Assembly: GCA_023053575.1 (NCBI GenBank)
Contig: JAKZAP010000021.1
Span: 5,601,790 to 5,665,789 of the forward strand
Direction of reading: 5' to 3'
Origin: Branchinecta lynchi
Lineage: Eukaryota; Arthropoda; Branchiopoda; Anostraca; Branchinectidae
DNA: 64,000 nucleotides
Position numbers and translations under genes: made by a program. Every line of letters begins with the position of its first letter. Position 1 is the stretch's first letter. The notes under the pieces were generated by a model. The model was not told where the DNA came from, did not search any database, and worked only from the letters and a program-made list of their open reading frames with translations. Shown piece after piece: positions 12,301 to 22,345 of this stretch.

Positions 12301-15300
12301 CGTTGCCTCAATTTAGTTTCGTTCATTTGCTTCGGTTTGGCAAAACTGCACAAGCAACATCGTTTATCAACATCTGTTATTATCATCCGGATATGCTGTT
12401 ACCGCTGGGTCTGAATATGACTTGTTTTCTTCCAGAACCGCTTCTGAGCCTTTTTGCTGACTTTTTTCCTTCCCTTTTCCGATTTTATCTACTTTCATGA
12501 TTTTTTTTATTTTTTTCCATTCAGCTTGTGTTTGTCTGGACCTGCCCCTGTTGCTGTTTTCACAGAAATTGTAACTCTCATACTTTTGTATCAATCACGG
12601 AAATTCTTATTCAACATGGTAGAGCCGATCTTAAAATACCTAAATAAAAATCACCGACAATATAAGTGGGATCGGAACTACCAAAATGAAGAGCCAAATC
12701 CATGACGTAGAACTCCATTTCCGGCAACAAAAGTGACACTAGAATCGTTTCGCTATGATAGCACGAGTATAACTGCGGGAAGGTTTTACAGAAGAAGCTT
12801 ATAAGTGTAACTGCTCTGAAAAAACAAGTTCGCGTTATAAAAGTTTCAACAGCGAGGTTTACAGAGCCGATGTCCGGAACTGTCCCTATGACGGACCTGC
12901 CCCCCTCTCCCCTACTTGCGCTTTCGGTAAGGTCCTGAATCTGCTTGGAAAGTCTTAAGCTTCGTTCGATTCAGCCTTGTCCCGGTCCTGTCATCCAAAT
13001 GACGTTTTATTTAACTGCCTTGACCGCTTAATGCCGTTTTATTTGTCCTGTCAGCTGACAATTCTCAGTGCCCTGTAAGACGGGACGCTGTGAATGATGA
13101 TATGCTCTCGGAGCAAGTTTCGGTCCTGTCTCAGGTAAATTTCTCAACTGGGTTTTATTTGCAGATGCGTGTCCGTTAAGTCATTCACCTGACAAGGTAA
13201 ATAAACGGGTTTAAACCGGAACAAGGCAGTAACAAGGAGACAGGACCGAGACAAGGAGGACTCAAATCGAAACGCAGCTCTAGTACGGTAGATTTCTCGA
13301 CTGCGTTTTATTTGCGATGCTTGTCCGCTGAGTCATTCACCTGAGAGGGCTAAATAAAACGGGTTTAAACCGTGACAAGGCAGTAACAAGAAGACAGGAC
13401 AGGACAAGGAGGACTCAAATCGAACGCAGCTTTATTCTCATGGCCCATCCGGAAGTACCCTACTTCGCAAGTATAGATCACACGCTGACTGACGGAAAAG
13501 AGATAGGTATTTTAGATTTGAACGCAAGGCTAGAAGTGTGATACGATTTCGAACTGATTTTCCGACAGAACCCCGCTGAGGTTCAACCGGAAAAATCCGG
13601 TTGGCGAATTCCTTTACATGAGGAGCTATAGGTATTTTTGCCTCAAAATGTGACTACCGTGACAGTTGCCGGATTACCATCTCATGTAATTCAAAATAGC
13701 ATTTTTCGGCATAGTATTAACGCATGAAGCAATTAAGGAAGTTAGTATGTATGTTTATAATCGACACATTTTTTAACAACAAAGGAAAGTAGAGCAAACA
13801 AACATTCCACTTTTCGGTAAGATTGGCGCTTTACAAACGTTTGAAAGTCATTTCTAAGCTAACTCCTCTAGGCAAAAAGGATGATGGGCCCTTGGGAATC
13901 ACAAAAATTTATCTATTGGTCAAAAATATTTCTTAAAGTAAGTAGCTTAACCCGTGACAACCCGAATTCCGGGACCACTGAGTTCACTCCCCCCACAGTT
14001 CACGGATCCAATCCAGTTATGTCAATGATGTATCTAGGATATGTACTCATTCTTCCCATCAAGTTTGACCTGATTCCTCCACTCTAAGCGTGTCACGATA
14101 TTTCTGGTGCCCCCCCCCTCCTTCAACTCCCCCCACAGTTGTTGGATCCGGTTCCGACGTAAAATGGAATATGTGAGGCATTTGTTCTTTTCACTTGTCA
14201 AGTTTCATTCAGATCCGATCACCCATTTGAAAGTAATGCATCCCTCTACCTCCAATTCCCCAACAATGGTTTGTAGCCTGTGTAGTATGATAGCTGTACC
14301 AAAAAGTTGCAGTATTTATCGCTTTACCTATCATTTAATGTGCCTCAGACTGGGCCAATCTTGAGCAGTAGTATTCAGTAGCATCCTGTCTTACCGATGA
14401 CAAATTTATAGCCTGCGTAGTAGTATGTTAGTAGTAAGAAAATGTTGCATGTACTACTATGTAATAGCAAAGAATACTATCATTTAATGTGCCTCAGACT
14501 GGTCCAGTCTTATGTAGTAGTATCCAGTAGCATCCCGTCTTGCCATAGTAGCATCCAGTCTTGCTAATAGCATCATATAGTAGTATGCAGTAATACGGTA
14601 GTACGGTTTGCATGTTCCGATCCGACAATTTCTTGGCACCGACTGTATACGACAACCTGATCTTCGATACGTGATCGAGATCCTTCTCGACGAAAGATGA
14701 TATTCATTCAGAATCCTGACGCAAAGCCTGGTACCAGAGAGATTAGAGGTTACAGAAGATATCATAGTCTTACCTCAGGATCCACTGGGACTCCACTAGC
14801 GATTAGGTTGAAGAACCACAGGTTGAACATTTTCTCTTGCTCTGCAGATACTATCCACAGGAATACCTGAAAATCAATCAACAATACCTACTGGGACCAA
14901 ATAGAACCTCAAAACGTCAACACTGGTATATTTTGCTTTTTTAAGCACCAGGAGAAGTCATCAGAACTTTGGAATGCTTATCAGCACACACTGGAAACCT
15001 CTGGGTCAGCTGTGATATCACCTCGGGTATCACAGCTGCTCCCGAAGATCGCCGTGATTGTTTGACACAGGATTTGAGCTGATGAGTTTGAGTCGTTAGT
15101 GAGACGTTTTCTCGTTCTTCCTGAGGATCACTGGCGTGTTTTGGACTTGGTCATATAGAGTTTCCAGTTTCATTCAGCCTTATTAGAGCCAAACCGCCAG
15201 AATTGTTATTGCCCAGACCTGCAGTGAGAGCTATTATAGAAAATCGTCTGTCGAGTGCTGACGATGATGACGAAGACGAGGATGAGGTGGTAAATGTCCA

Positions 15301-18300
15301 AAGCAAGTGGTGATAAATCGTACAACATGACCTGTCCTGCAACCTGCCTGAACCCGGTGTGTTATCACTTTCTACATTAAAACTGCTCTGATCAACTTAT
15401 TGCCCATGTATTGGGCTGTATTTTTGTCACCATGGAAACAGAAATCTTTCTGCACGGCTTGCCTAATGTCAAACAATGATCGCATCACTTTCTTCAGACA
15501 ACACTGTTTCCATCTCTTGGTCAGTGCGTAATAAACACAACATCGTCATCAACTATTACACGTATCGCCCGAGACATGGGGCAATACGATATTGATCGCT
15601 CTTGAAGCAATGTTTCTAATAATGGTTAGAAAAGAAGGTGAAGAAAAGGTTTCACACATTATTTATATGTCCTTTTCGCACTTAAAGGGTTCTAGAGGCA
15701 CGTCTATACCCACCTGGCAATACTTTCCTCTCCAATTTCCCACATCAGGATCGGGCCGGACCCTAAGGCACTGCTCATAGTCCCCCAACGCATGCCAGTT
15801 CCCATTTAATATTCCATCGGGAAGTTTTCCAGTGGCATCAAACACTAAAAAATAACGAAAGTTATGATATATAAGTAAAAACTAGACCTACGTTGACTGG
15901 ACAACGTGAAGTGTTGCAGCAACCTTTGTTCGTCTTCGCCGACTAAAGTGTTGCGAGAGCAACACTTTGGTTTTGTTTCTTCGCTAACGGTTAAATGCTG
16001 CATTTGTCAACTCATCGAGGTTTTCAAAATGGTATGTTTCAATCCATGAAGAATATTTTTTAGAACTGATGGCACAATCTGTAATCAGATGGATTACCAT
16101 TAAACAAAAGCGTTAAACAAAAACAAAAAAATATCGGAAGAAGGGACTAAATTGAATTTGCAGCCAGTTGAACTTTATCCTTTTCAATCGTATACATCGT
16201 GACTTGTGGAAACACGGAACATTATCTTATATAACCTAGTTGGCATTATAAAGCTATCCATAGCTTTCTAGTTCAAAATACCAAATACCTCTAATTATTG
16301 CGTAACATATATCGTTGTTTTACATTATCATTTGTATCCTTTGCGTTAACACTTAATTCTAGGTTACAATGAAAGACCATCACCATAGGCCATTCTAGCA
16401 TCTCATGAAACTGGCAATGCTTAGCAACCGATTCTTGAACGACGACATGAACCAAACTTTTCTTATCATCAGAAACACCGGAAAGAAAATAGGTACACAT
16501 ACTAGGAAAAGCCAGAAGCACGGAAGATTATTATGGTGTAATCGCCGACTGTTAGTTATAAGTCCCTGACTTGTCTCCCAGTTGGGTTCCGCCTATTCTT
16601 TGTTTGAGTGTTTACCCTACCACTAACGTTGTCAACCCGTCAAAGGCTTGATTCTAAGTTACACTGATAGACCATGGAGACTCATTTTCTTACCCTCAGA
16701 TTTAAAGAGATCAAATAAAATATGCAGCAATTTGCACTAGTTTCTAGCCCCTTATGAACCCCTTCTAGCAAGTGATTCCTACTGACAAGTTCATCTCCCC
16801 GTGATAGACATAGTATCAAGTTGTTTTCAGTCCAAATACACCGGAAACAAATAATAGGATTAATAGGTACACCAACTAGCAAAAGTTACAAGCCCCTCAT
16901 CGCCGAAAATGATTATGGTCTAAGAGTCGAGTTTTGCTTACAAGTAAAAAACAACAACATAATATCGGAAGTAGGGACTAAATTGATTTTGCAGCCAGCC
17001 GAACTTTATCTTTTCAATCGCCGACATCGTGACTAGTGAAAACTTGGAACATTATCTTACATAATTTAGTTGGTATTATACAGCTATCCGATAACTATTC
17101 AGGCTATCCTATCAGGCTATCCAGCTATCCTATAACTTTTCAGGATCAAAATACCATAGATGTCACTCTGCTAATTATTTCGAAACTATGTCGTTGTTTT
17201 ACATTATCATTTGTATCCGTTGCATTAACACGGTCGGAAACCCGTCACCACCGAAGATGATTATGGTATAACAGCCAATTGTTACTTACAACAGTTACAA
17301 GTCCCTGACATGTCTCATAGTTGGGTTCCGCCTATTCTTTGTTTGATTTTGTACCCTACCACTAAAGTTGTCAACCCCTCAAAGACTTAACTCCATGTTA
17401 CAGTGGTACACCAAGGAGACTAATTTTATTACCCTCTGATTTATAGAGATAAGAAAGATGTGCACCAATTTTCACAAGTTTCTAGCCCCTCATAAACCCC
17501 TTCAATCAACCGATTCTTACTTATAAGTCCATCTCCCCGTGATAGACATGGTACCAAATTGTTCTCACGATCAAATACACAAGAAAGAAATAAGAGGATT
17601 AATAGGTACACCAACTACCAACTTTGCTAACCCCTTATCACCAAAGATGATTATCGTCTAACAGCCGACTGTTGTAAACAAGTACCATTTATGTCTCCCG
17701 ATTGGGATCGGCCTATTTTTGGTTTCAGTTTGTACCTCACTACTGAAGTTATCAGCCCCTCCAAACTTTCTAACTATTGTATCTCATAAAGGAATTTTCG
17801 TACCAAAAACAGATTACGTATCCCTTTGATCAGCTCATCAAGATCTATCGAATGCCATCGAAAAAAAAATTCTATCTGTATTAGTTCAAAAGTTGACTTT
17901 ATTGCCGTAGGCCAACTTTCTAATATTACCACTTAGAAAAGAGCAAAGGATAAGCTTTAATTTCTTTAGCAGTGAGAGAACTTGTAAAGTGTAAGAGGCC
18001 CATCAGATATCATTTCTCTTCCTCACTCCCAAGTGTAAGAAATGGAATCATAAACTCAGCTGATATCAAGAACAGAAATGGGTAGATGGCAGCATTTTCG
18101 GACCCTTGGGAAAATGACACTTTTTTGATTCTAGAGATTTGTCTACTTATCACTCATAGAAGATATATTGGCTGTGGGGCCGAGGAACTGTCGCACATAT
18201 TTTGCACTTAGATTTTAGTCCGTCTTCAGTTTAAAACTGTTGCCTGTCTGCTTGCCTGCTAGAACGGAGCTTTCCATTCGAAAGCAGAAACATGGTTTGA

Positions 18301-20161
18301 TGAAACGAAAGCTTGGCTGCATAACTTCAGACAGTCCTCTCTGACAGAGGCTATACAACTCCACTCCATTTCACCCACCGGGTAGGCTCTGGCTTAATTA
18401 CAAGCAAAAACCATACTTTTTGGCCCCAGGCAAGAGTTCTACGGAGCTTTCTGAAATGTAATGTCATATTCATCAATCCGGCCTAAGGTCCACACTTTCC
18501 GTAAAAACTGCATTCGTTAGACCTTTACAGTCTTTTGGTAATAAGACGAAATCGAGCGACTAGGAAAAACAACAAAAAAACGACAAAACCAAAGTGTTGC
18601 TCTCGCAACACAATGAGTGAGCGCTGGCAACGTTATCCTAGATACGTCCATTTGTATGTTACCACCACAACTCCAGAATGGACTGAGATGTTTTGACGGA
18701 ATTTACTTGGGCTTTTTACGTAGATTTATGGAGACGGGACAGATTCCGGTCAATTTCATTAGTAAGTTGAAATTTGATATGTGTAGTGCGAGATTGCTTC
18801 TGTTTCTCTTTCCGACAAATTGGATTTCAAAGCAGGACCACTGGAGCAGCATTGATATGACAGTTTTTGTCAGGATCTTATTTTGGTAGAAAGAAATGCA
18901 GAAAAAAAAATCTGTTTATTTCTGCTGCTCACATGTGCGCAATAGTGTGCGATGTTGCTTTTATTCATTTTGTCAACAAATTAAATTTCGAAGAACGCGT
19001 ATACAAGAACAGAGTTGGAATAACAAACTTTTGCGCAAAAAACTGCCGACAAAAAAGGTGATATTATTTTGTTGCTCGTGATTTAGGTCTGAGAAAACTA
19101 TGCCGACAACTATGTTACCCTTTAGCTACGCCCCATGTTCCAACTTGGAACGACAATGGACAATAGTTGCTTGTAGTAGCCTTATTGGTCAGAGAAGGTT
19201 GTTCCTTAAAGACACATTTTACTTCTGATAGTAATTCATTTTACTTCGGTAGTATTTGTGTCCATTCTTGTTTCCGAGATTCTCCACTTCTTAAAGTTTA
19301 ACTGAAAAGGACTGGGATAGGACAATCTAGTTACCCATCACTTATTCACTTAAATTGGCTTGAAGACCAACTGAAAATGCGTTACTTCGTTGTTCCGCTA
19401 TTCACGAATAATCGATTTTCAAACTGTGGAACTTCCGTGTGATTTGTGGCACTTCTATGCGCTTCTATTTTTGTTGTATGCCTTACGAGAAAGATTAATG
19501 ATTTTTTTTTTGTTCAGGCACTAAGCAATCTTCACCAATCTCACCAATGCCCACTGAAAAGCCGAGTTTGTGTTGAGATTAAAATTTCCCGCTACACAGT
19601 AGAATTTACGCTGTGGTGACGCCGCAGATATTACGAACAAGCAGACAGTGAAAAATAAAAGAAATCCCTTTGCAGAATCCAAATAATTCAGTGTATTCAA
19701 TTAATTGACACAAAAATAAGTTGGATTTTCAGTTAAACTTTAAGGGTATACTCTCTCCTATATTAGCACTAGGTTGATCAGCACATTTGAAACGCTTTTT
19801 CTCTTTATTTGGTCTCTGACTATGACTTTAACACTATGATCAACTGCACCTATACTGTAAACAGACTATAAAGCAACTTACTATGTAACGCCCAGGGTGA
19901 AGTCATAGAAGCCAGTGCATCCCTGTAGGCTATGCTGTCGAGCTTGCACTGGAGACTTACATTTCCAGTTGTCGTCGGAATAAGACCATCCAGCCATGCT
20001 CTACTATAATGCTTTGCAAACACCAAGTAGTCATTACTTGAAAACTCTTTCTGCTTAGCTTTCATTCTGTCAAAATCTTCCCGAGTAAAGGCATCAGCTA
20101 ATGTGAAGAAAGCAGTTGCCACAAGACCAAAAAACAAATCATGCGATATTCCACGCGCCAT
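3179..20161 (-). CDS. NRF-6-type acyltransferase-3 membrane protein gene (partial, 7 exons)
   Basis: Seven exons (19882-20161, 15714-15844, 14774-14866, 9397-9608, 8225-8313, 5010-5200, 3179-3363) join into 1181 nt, or 393 codons plus 2 nt. Junction phases after each exon are 1, 0, 0, 2, 1, 0 and 2, and all match. The order is a signal peptide, a cysteine-containing NRF N-terminal domain ending with the FGVCLPSSCS signature, a first membrane helix, then the start of an acyltransferase-3 domain (HGLRF, GHAY, VDSFFFMTG). Family proteins are multi-pass membrane proteins of roughly 600-800 residues, so about half is missing at the C-terminus. Drosophila and nematode relatives act in lipid or drug uptake and yolk transport; the substrate here is unknown. 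Introns total about 16 kb and are filled with transposons. Expression was not testable. Confidence 0.88.
3540..4449. other. Intron 6 sequence with no recognised features
   Basis: Lies between exon 7 and the family F element. T-rich tracts at 3569-3599 and scattered chance ORFs only. No exon-like frame with splice signals was found here on either strand. Confidence 0.45.
4450..4803. mobile_element. TIR element family F, reversed copy
   Basis: Begins AGGCGTATTCTGGCCGTTCC and ends GGAACGGTGAGACTACGCCT, inverted relative to the copy at 7602-8017. The shared interior includes GGTTTTGTTTATTCTGATTG, a CCAGCAAACATTGATTCCCC stretch and ATGATAATCGGAACATTCCC. It is located in intron 6 of the acyltransferase gene. 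Non-coding. Confidence 0.72.
5010..5200 (-). CDS. NRF-type acyltransferase exon 6 (start of acyltransferase-3 domain)
   Basis: Residues 270-332, a 191-nt exon with acceptor TTTTTCAG|GA and donor TAGAC|GTAAGT. It encodes FSVLTNGSKLLSTKSGGDNL and then CIHGLRFISFTWVLIGHAY. The HGxRF and GH residues are the conserved start of acyltransferase-3 domains, and the segment forms a membrane helix. Exon 6 ends in phase 0 and is followed by exon 7 starting QAVNSVAFQ. Confidence 0.93.
5867..7030. repeat. Head-to-head pair of R1 repeats with an R2 fragment
   Basis: The left end is AACAAGAGCAAAGGTTTCGA and the right end is its inverse, TCGAAACCTTTGTTCTTG. Each is followed inward by the GGGATCCCA or equivalent motif and R1 tandem cores (CCGGATTCCGG-type). 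Between them, 6230-6440 carries an R2 unit with CTGCCAAGTTTCATCGTCCT and GACCGACAGACAGACACG. It lies in intron 5 of the acyltransferase gene. From 7031 to 7601 nothing is recognised. Confidence 0.6.
7602..8017. mobile_element. TIR element family F, complete copy
   Basis: Begins AGGCATATTCTCGCCATTCC and ends with the inverted GGAACGGCGAGAACACGCCT. Additional subterminal hairpins such as GGACTCCTCGGGGAAC occur. The same 416-bp plan recurs reversed at 4450-4803 and truncated at 63412-63791. Small ORFs predicted in all three copies are products of the repeat. Non-coding MITE, superfamily unknown; no clear target duplication. It lies in intron 5 of the acyltransferase gene. Confidence 0.75.
8225..8313 (-). 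CDS. NRF-type acyltransferase exon 5 (first membrane helix)
   Basis: Residues 240-268, an 89-nt exon with acceptor TTTTCTAG|GA and donor GAAG|GTAACT. It encodes TVLAVLGVCILCGTILDI, a clear membrane segment with the family's G-T-hydrophobic-D-I pattern, then a basic cytoplasmic stretch (KKYNVPKDTE). The single trailing G joins the GA of exon 6 as glycine. Both codon splits match their neighbours, which supports the reconstruction. Confidence 0.9.
8738..9270. mobile_element. Harbinger-like MITE with TAA duplication
   Basis: Ends CCCTTGGTTCACACTGCTGC and GCAGCAGTGTGAACCATGGG are inverted with one mismatch in 20 bp. Each is flanked by TAA (8735-8737 and 9271-9273), a TWA-type target duplication as in PIF/Harbinger. 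The element is 533 bp with no coding capacity. It lies in intron 4 of the acyltransferase gene. Confidence 0.78.
9397..9608 (-). CDS. NRF-type acyltransferase exon 4 (cysteine signature)
   Basis: Residues 169-238 plus two bases of the next codon. The acceptor is TTGTATAG|GGGCAG and the donor is ATGTT|GTAAGC. It encodes SFGVCLPSSCSAEDI, the C-x-P-S-S-C signature that closes the NRF extracellular domain, followed by GFCSVDTD and an acidic linker leading into the membrane. Phase changes from 0 to 2; the trailing TT joins the G of exon 5 to give leucine. This is one of the strongest family markers in the gene. Confidence 0.92.
9720..11330 (+). repeat. R2 tandem array, units of about 430 bp
   Basis: About four degenerate tandem units share TTTCATTAAGATCCGATCAC, the motif CCTGCCAAGTTTCATCGTCC, GTAACTCGGGATCATCGG and CCCCACAGTGCTCGGATCC. 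Single units recur at 6180-6440 and 13870-14290. The last unit ends in GACTGACGGACAGACCGAC. Non-coding, inside intron 3 of the acyltransferase gene. Confidence 0.65.
11331..12957. other. Intron 3 sequence; one possible small TIR element
   Basis: No exon is recognised. Between about 11547 and 11795 the sequence begins CAATGTTGCCA and ends TGGCAACACTG, an imperfect inverted repeat that could mark a small MITE; no target duplication is convincing. The rest is A/T-rich with pyrimidine tracts and only chance ORFs. Confidence 0.4.
12958..13431. mobile_element. Harbinger-like MITE with internal duplication
   Basis: Inverted ends AGCTTCGTTCGATTCA and TCAAATCGAACGCAGCT are flanked on both sides by TTA (12955-12957 and 13432-13434), the 3-bp target duplication typical of PIF/Harbinger elements. 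The interior contains two direct copies of about 140-150 bp (near 13125-13275 and 13280-13430). Each holds TTTTATTTGC, GTCATTCACCTGA and ACGGGTTTAAACCG. No transposase is encoded. It lies in intron 3 of the acyltransferase gene. Confidence 0.7.
13870..14290 (+). repeat. R2 repeat unit, dispersed copy
   Basis: Shares the order of motifs seen in the 9720-11330 tandem array: GTAGCTTAACCCGTGACAAC, CTCCCCCCACAGTTCACGGATCC, ATCAAGTTTGACCTGATTCC, and CAAGTTTCATTCAGATCCGATCACCC. Non-coding. It lies within intron 3 of the acyltransferase gene. From 14290 to 14600 the sequence is rich in TAGTAGTAT-like repeats with no gene. Confidence 0.55.
14774..14866 (-). CDS. Probable NRF-type acyltransferase exon 3
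   Basis: A 93-nt, 31-codon phase 0/0 exon with a good acceptor (TTTTCAG|GTA) and donor (GAG|GTAAGA). It encodes a stretch beginning VFLWIVSAEQEKMF and ending SGVPVDPE. Exon 2 ends and exon 4 begins in phase 0, so the exon fits between them and could also be skipped without a frameshift. I do not recognise a conserved family motif in it, so it is the least certain exon of the gene. It may be alternatively spliced. Confidence 0.6.
14867..15713. other. Intron 2, with a dispersed repeat
   Basis: An 847-bp intron. Positions 15040-15160 (TTGACACAGGATTTGAG, GATCACTGGCGTGTTTTGGACTTGGTC) resemble, in reverse orientation, segments near 52580-52700 and 55660-55770. A short GAT/GAC-rich microsatellite lies at 15258-15285. 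Nothing else is recognised. Confidence 0.5.
15714..15844 (-). CDS. NRF-type acyltransferase exon 2
   Basis: Residues 94-137. The acceptor is TTTTTTAG|TG and the donor is CCAG|GTGGGT. The exon encodes the strongly conserved centre of the NRF domain: MFDATGKLPDGIL, LGDYEQCL and GKYCQ. Two cysteines expected in this domain are present. Exon length is 131 nt, so the phase changes from 1 to 0. The short stretch before the acceptor on the minus strand is A/T-rich and directly abuts a mobile element. Confidence 0.9.
15881..18613. mobile_element. Hairpin-ended non-coding element, family C/D, copy 1
   Basis: The left end reads ACTAGACCTACGTTG, followed at about 15948 by the hairpin GTGTTGCGAGAGCAACAC and CTTTGGTTTTG. 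The right end is the inverted CAAAACCAAAG plus GTGTTGCTCTCGCAACAC and then AAT. Two internal modules, each starting near a GAAGNAGGGACTAAATTGA motif at about 16137 and 16968, are roughly 830 bp apart. No transposase is visible. Palindromic ends, subterminal inverted repeats and internal modules recall non-autonomous Helentron-like elements, but this is inference. The element sits in intron 1, about 36 bp from the exon 2 splice acceptor. Confidence 0.75.
18614..19881. other. Intron 1 sequence without recognised features
   Basis: This is the 5' part of intron 1 of the acyltransferase gene, between exon 1 and the mobile element at 15881-18613. It is A/T-rich. A segment near 19310-19440 (ATAGGACAATCTAGTTACCCATC) recurs near 61450-61520 in the ELAC2 intron, so at least part of it is dispersed repeat. 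Confidence 0.45.
19882..20161 (-). CDS. NRF-type acyltransferase exon 1 (start and signal peptide)
   Basis: Residues 1-93. The start ATG at 20161 precedes a hydrophobic signal peptide (about residues 8-24, LFFGLVATAFFTLADA). The start of the NRF domain follows, with SLQCKLDS and the family-typical SPWALH near the end. The splice donor reads A|GTAAGT, leaving one base. That base completes an ATG codon with the TG opening exon 2, giving ...WALH-MFDATGK, exactly as in the family. No upstream exon is required, although a 5' UTR exon could exist. Confidence 0.88.
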
Positions 20162-20559
20162 GATTTTTCGTACAGGCTAATGTAAGAAGTGACAAGACAC
20201 ATGGAGTGCAAAGGACCAAAGTTCGACAAAAGATTAGTTAGTCGAAAAATGTGTCTTTCTGGCTGGGACAAGATAAGTTACTAAATAATGCAAACAACGG
20301 CGAATCACGAAAAAGGACGCTATAGCTAAGGTTGACGAAGCAGAAGGATCGCGACTTGCACTGGTTGTTCGGCTTAGTTGTGGACGTCTGAGATAAGAAA
20401 TACTCCCTACCGAAACTTGACATTCCTGGTCGAATGGTTGGCACACTGAACCCGCAAGTGTTCGAATCTCAGTATAGGTCGGGTTAGTAGATGGGCTCTG
20501 CTGCAGCCCTATATGGGATGGGGAAGGGTTTCAAATTAGAGGGCGAATAAAATATTTTT

Positions 20560-20870
20560 AAAAGCTAATGAGATAGTCGATTTAGGTGAACTCTGCTGAA
20601 CTCTAAAATGAGAATTATTTTCTTGCCGGACAAGTAGTTCGCCCGGAATCCGGCCAAAACCAGAAAGTTTCTTAAAAGCAAAAGTTTTATTTAAAGTTGA
20701 TTAGATGTTCGATTTAGGGGTAGGAGATACGCTGAATTCGTTTTTGAGCTTTCGTTAATTTCGTTAAAGTAGATGTGACGCATAGGCGTAAATCCACACA
20801 TGCTAAATCCATATCTGAGATAGGTTTTTCTCAGACGATTAACCATTGACCCTTATTCTGTTTCTTAATC
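20560..20870. repeat. R1 family fragment
   Basis: Reverse-oriented R1 segment with GTTCGCCCGGAATCCGGCC, TTTATTTAAAGTTGATTAG, ATGTTCGATTTAGGGGTA and the downstream ATGCTAAATCCATATCTGAG motif. No complete ends are present. It lies just upstream of the acyltransferase start, so it could affect that promoter, but I see no direct evidence. Confidence 0.6.
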
Positions 20871-22104
20871 TTAATAGTACAAACTTTCAAACAGTTCTAT
20901 GGAATATTCGTAATATCACGAAGTATCACCCATACTACTACATGCAACTCTTATCGCTACCACGGAACGATCGACTCAGACTAGTTCCATGCGAAATCGA
21001 TTCGAACTGAGACAGTCATATAAAGCAGTACGTAGGTGTATATAGTTTTATGAATCTACTATAGCTCCGAAAACATAGTGCTATGTAGTAATAAAGAATC
21101 GTATGCGCAACTCCGCAGCGACTTTATCAAGTGTATGAAAGACTATCGGTGCTACTATATGCAAATGCTTCAACAAGTAGTACGTATTATGGAGTAGTAT
21201 GTAGTAGTATAGATGCTTTTACACATTTACATTTAGCGTCGGATGAGCTTAAAGTCCTAATCCAAACATTCCGTTTACCTTTTCTTAGTTATCGCAAGCC
21301 ACAGGTTTATTTTGAATTGAACGCGATTGCCGGGTTGCTGTTTCGGCTCGAGAAGAAACCCACGCCGAAAGTCTTCTTTTCTAGATGACGAGATTTTCTA
21401 GGATTGATTAGCAAAGAATTAAAAGACCTATTTTTGTATGTCTTCAGAGATACCACATTGGTCTTGGTTTTTTAATTTATTTGTAATAAACAGTTGGAGC
21501 ATTAGATGGAAATTATTATTTGAGCCTTGGCTCCCTACGTGCCATAAAGGTTAGTCTTCACCTTCCGGAATCTGGGTTCCCAGATTTTGTTTTTATTTCT
21601 TCTGCGTTACTTAAAAAATCCGGAAGTTCAAAAGCCCCTATTTTGATATACGTTTGGACCAGTTCATATTCCAGATGCAATTTACAGAAGAAGTCAAAGA
21701 ATAATCTGGAAGCCCAGATTCCGGAAGGTGAAGACCGGACTTAACAGCTGTCCGGGATAATCGGCTGAGATTTAGTCCAGACAGAGTTACTTCAAACCTA
21801 GGAGATTTTGTGGGTTTCTTTTTATTTTCTCATTGTTCTACGGTGTTTTTAGTGGTTTTAGACATTCATAGTGACAGTAGGGATGGTTAGCATTGTGTAT
21901 GTGGTAGAAATACCATTTTTTGTGGCCCGCTTCAAGTAGTAGCATGCTGGCCGAGAAGCATGTAGTAGCATCAGTGATACTGCATGCTACTTTTTCGTAC
22001 TACTACGTACCACGTAACTTGTGAAAAATTTGTCATCGGACGCGGAGCCGTGACGCTGCGCGCTAGAGTCCACCGGTAAAAAAGCGCATATGGCCGATAC
22101 GTGT
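20871..22104. other. Intergenic, no gene recognised
   Basis: Contains scattered TAGTAGTA/TACTACT-type short repeats (20930-21200, 21930-22015) like those at 14400-14600. An inverted pair CTTCACCTTCCGGAATCTGG (21556-21575) and CCAGATTCCGGAAGGTGAAG (21714-21733) may mark a MITE of about 180 bp. ORFs up to 85 codons here look random. Confidence 0.4.
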
Positions 22105-22107
22105 TTC

Positions 22108-22345
22108 TGGGATCCCAAAAAGGGATACCTATGACATCGCAAAAGTTGTCCGTCTGTCTGTCCGCACGATAACTCTCGAAGGGATTGAGATATGTTGATG
22201 AAACTTCGTGGGAGGATCCTTTGGGTCAAAGTACAGGACAAGTTCGAAGATGGGCTCTGTAGTTCTATATTTTAAGGTGGAGGAGGGGTTTCAAAGTAAG
22301 GGACAAACAAATATTTTTGACAGCTATTGTGATAGTTGATTATGA
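22108..22345. repeat. R1 family fragment, reversed
   Basis: Starts TGGGATCCCAAAAAGGGATA, followed by TGACATCGCAAAAGTTGTCC, GTCTGTCTGTCC and GATAACTCTCGAAGGGATTG. This matches the beginning of the long reversed copy at 53118. It is truncated after a GATTATGAGGTAAGAAGACA motif. Confidence 0.65.

Noticed and set aside
20429..20480. tRNA-like stretch TGGTCGAATGGTTGG with TGTTCGAATCTC
   Set aside because: A-box and B-box-like motifs are present, but no T-arm or acceptor stem can pair and the spacing is too short, so it is not a tRNA gene; a SINE head cannot be excluded.
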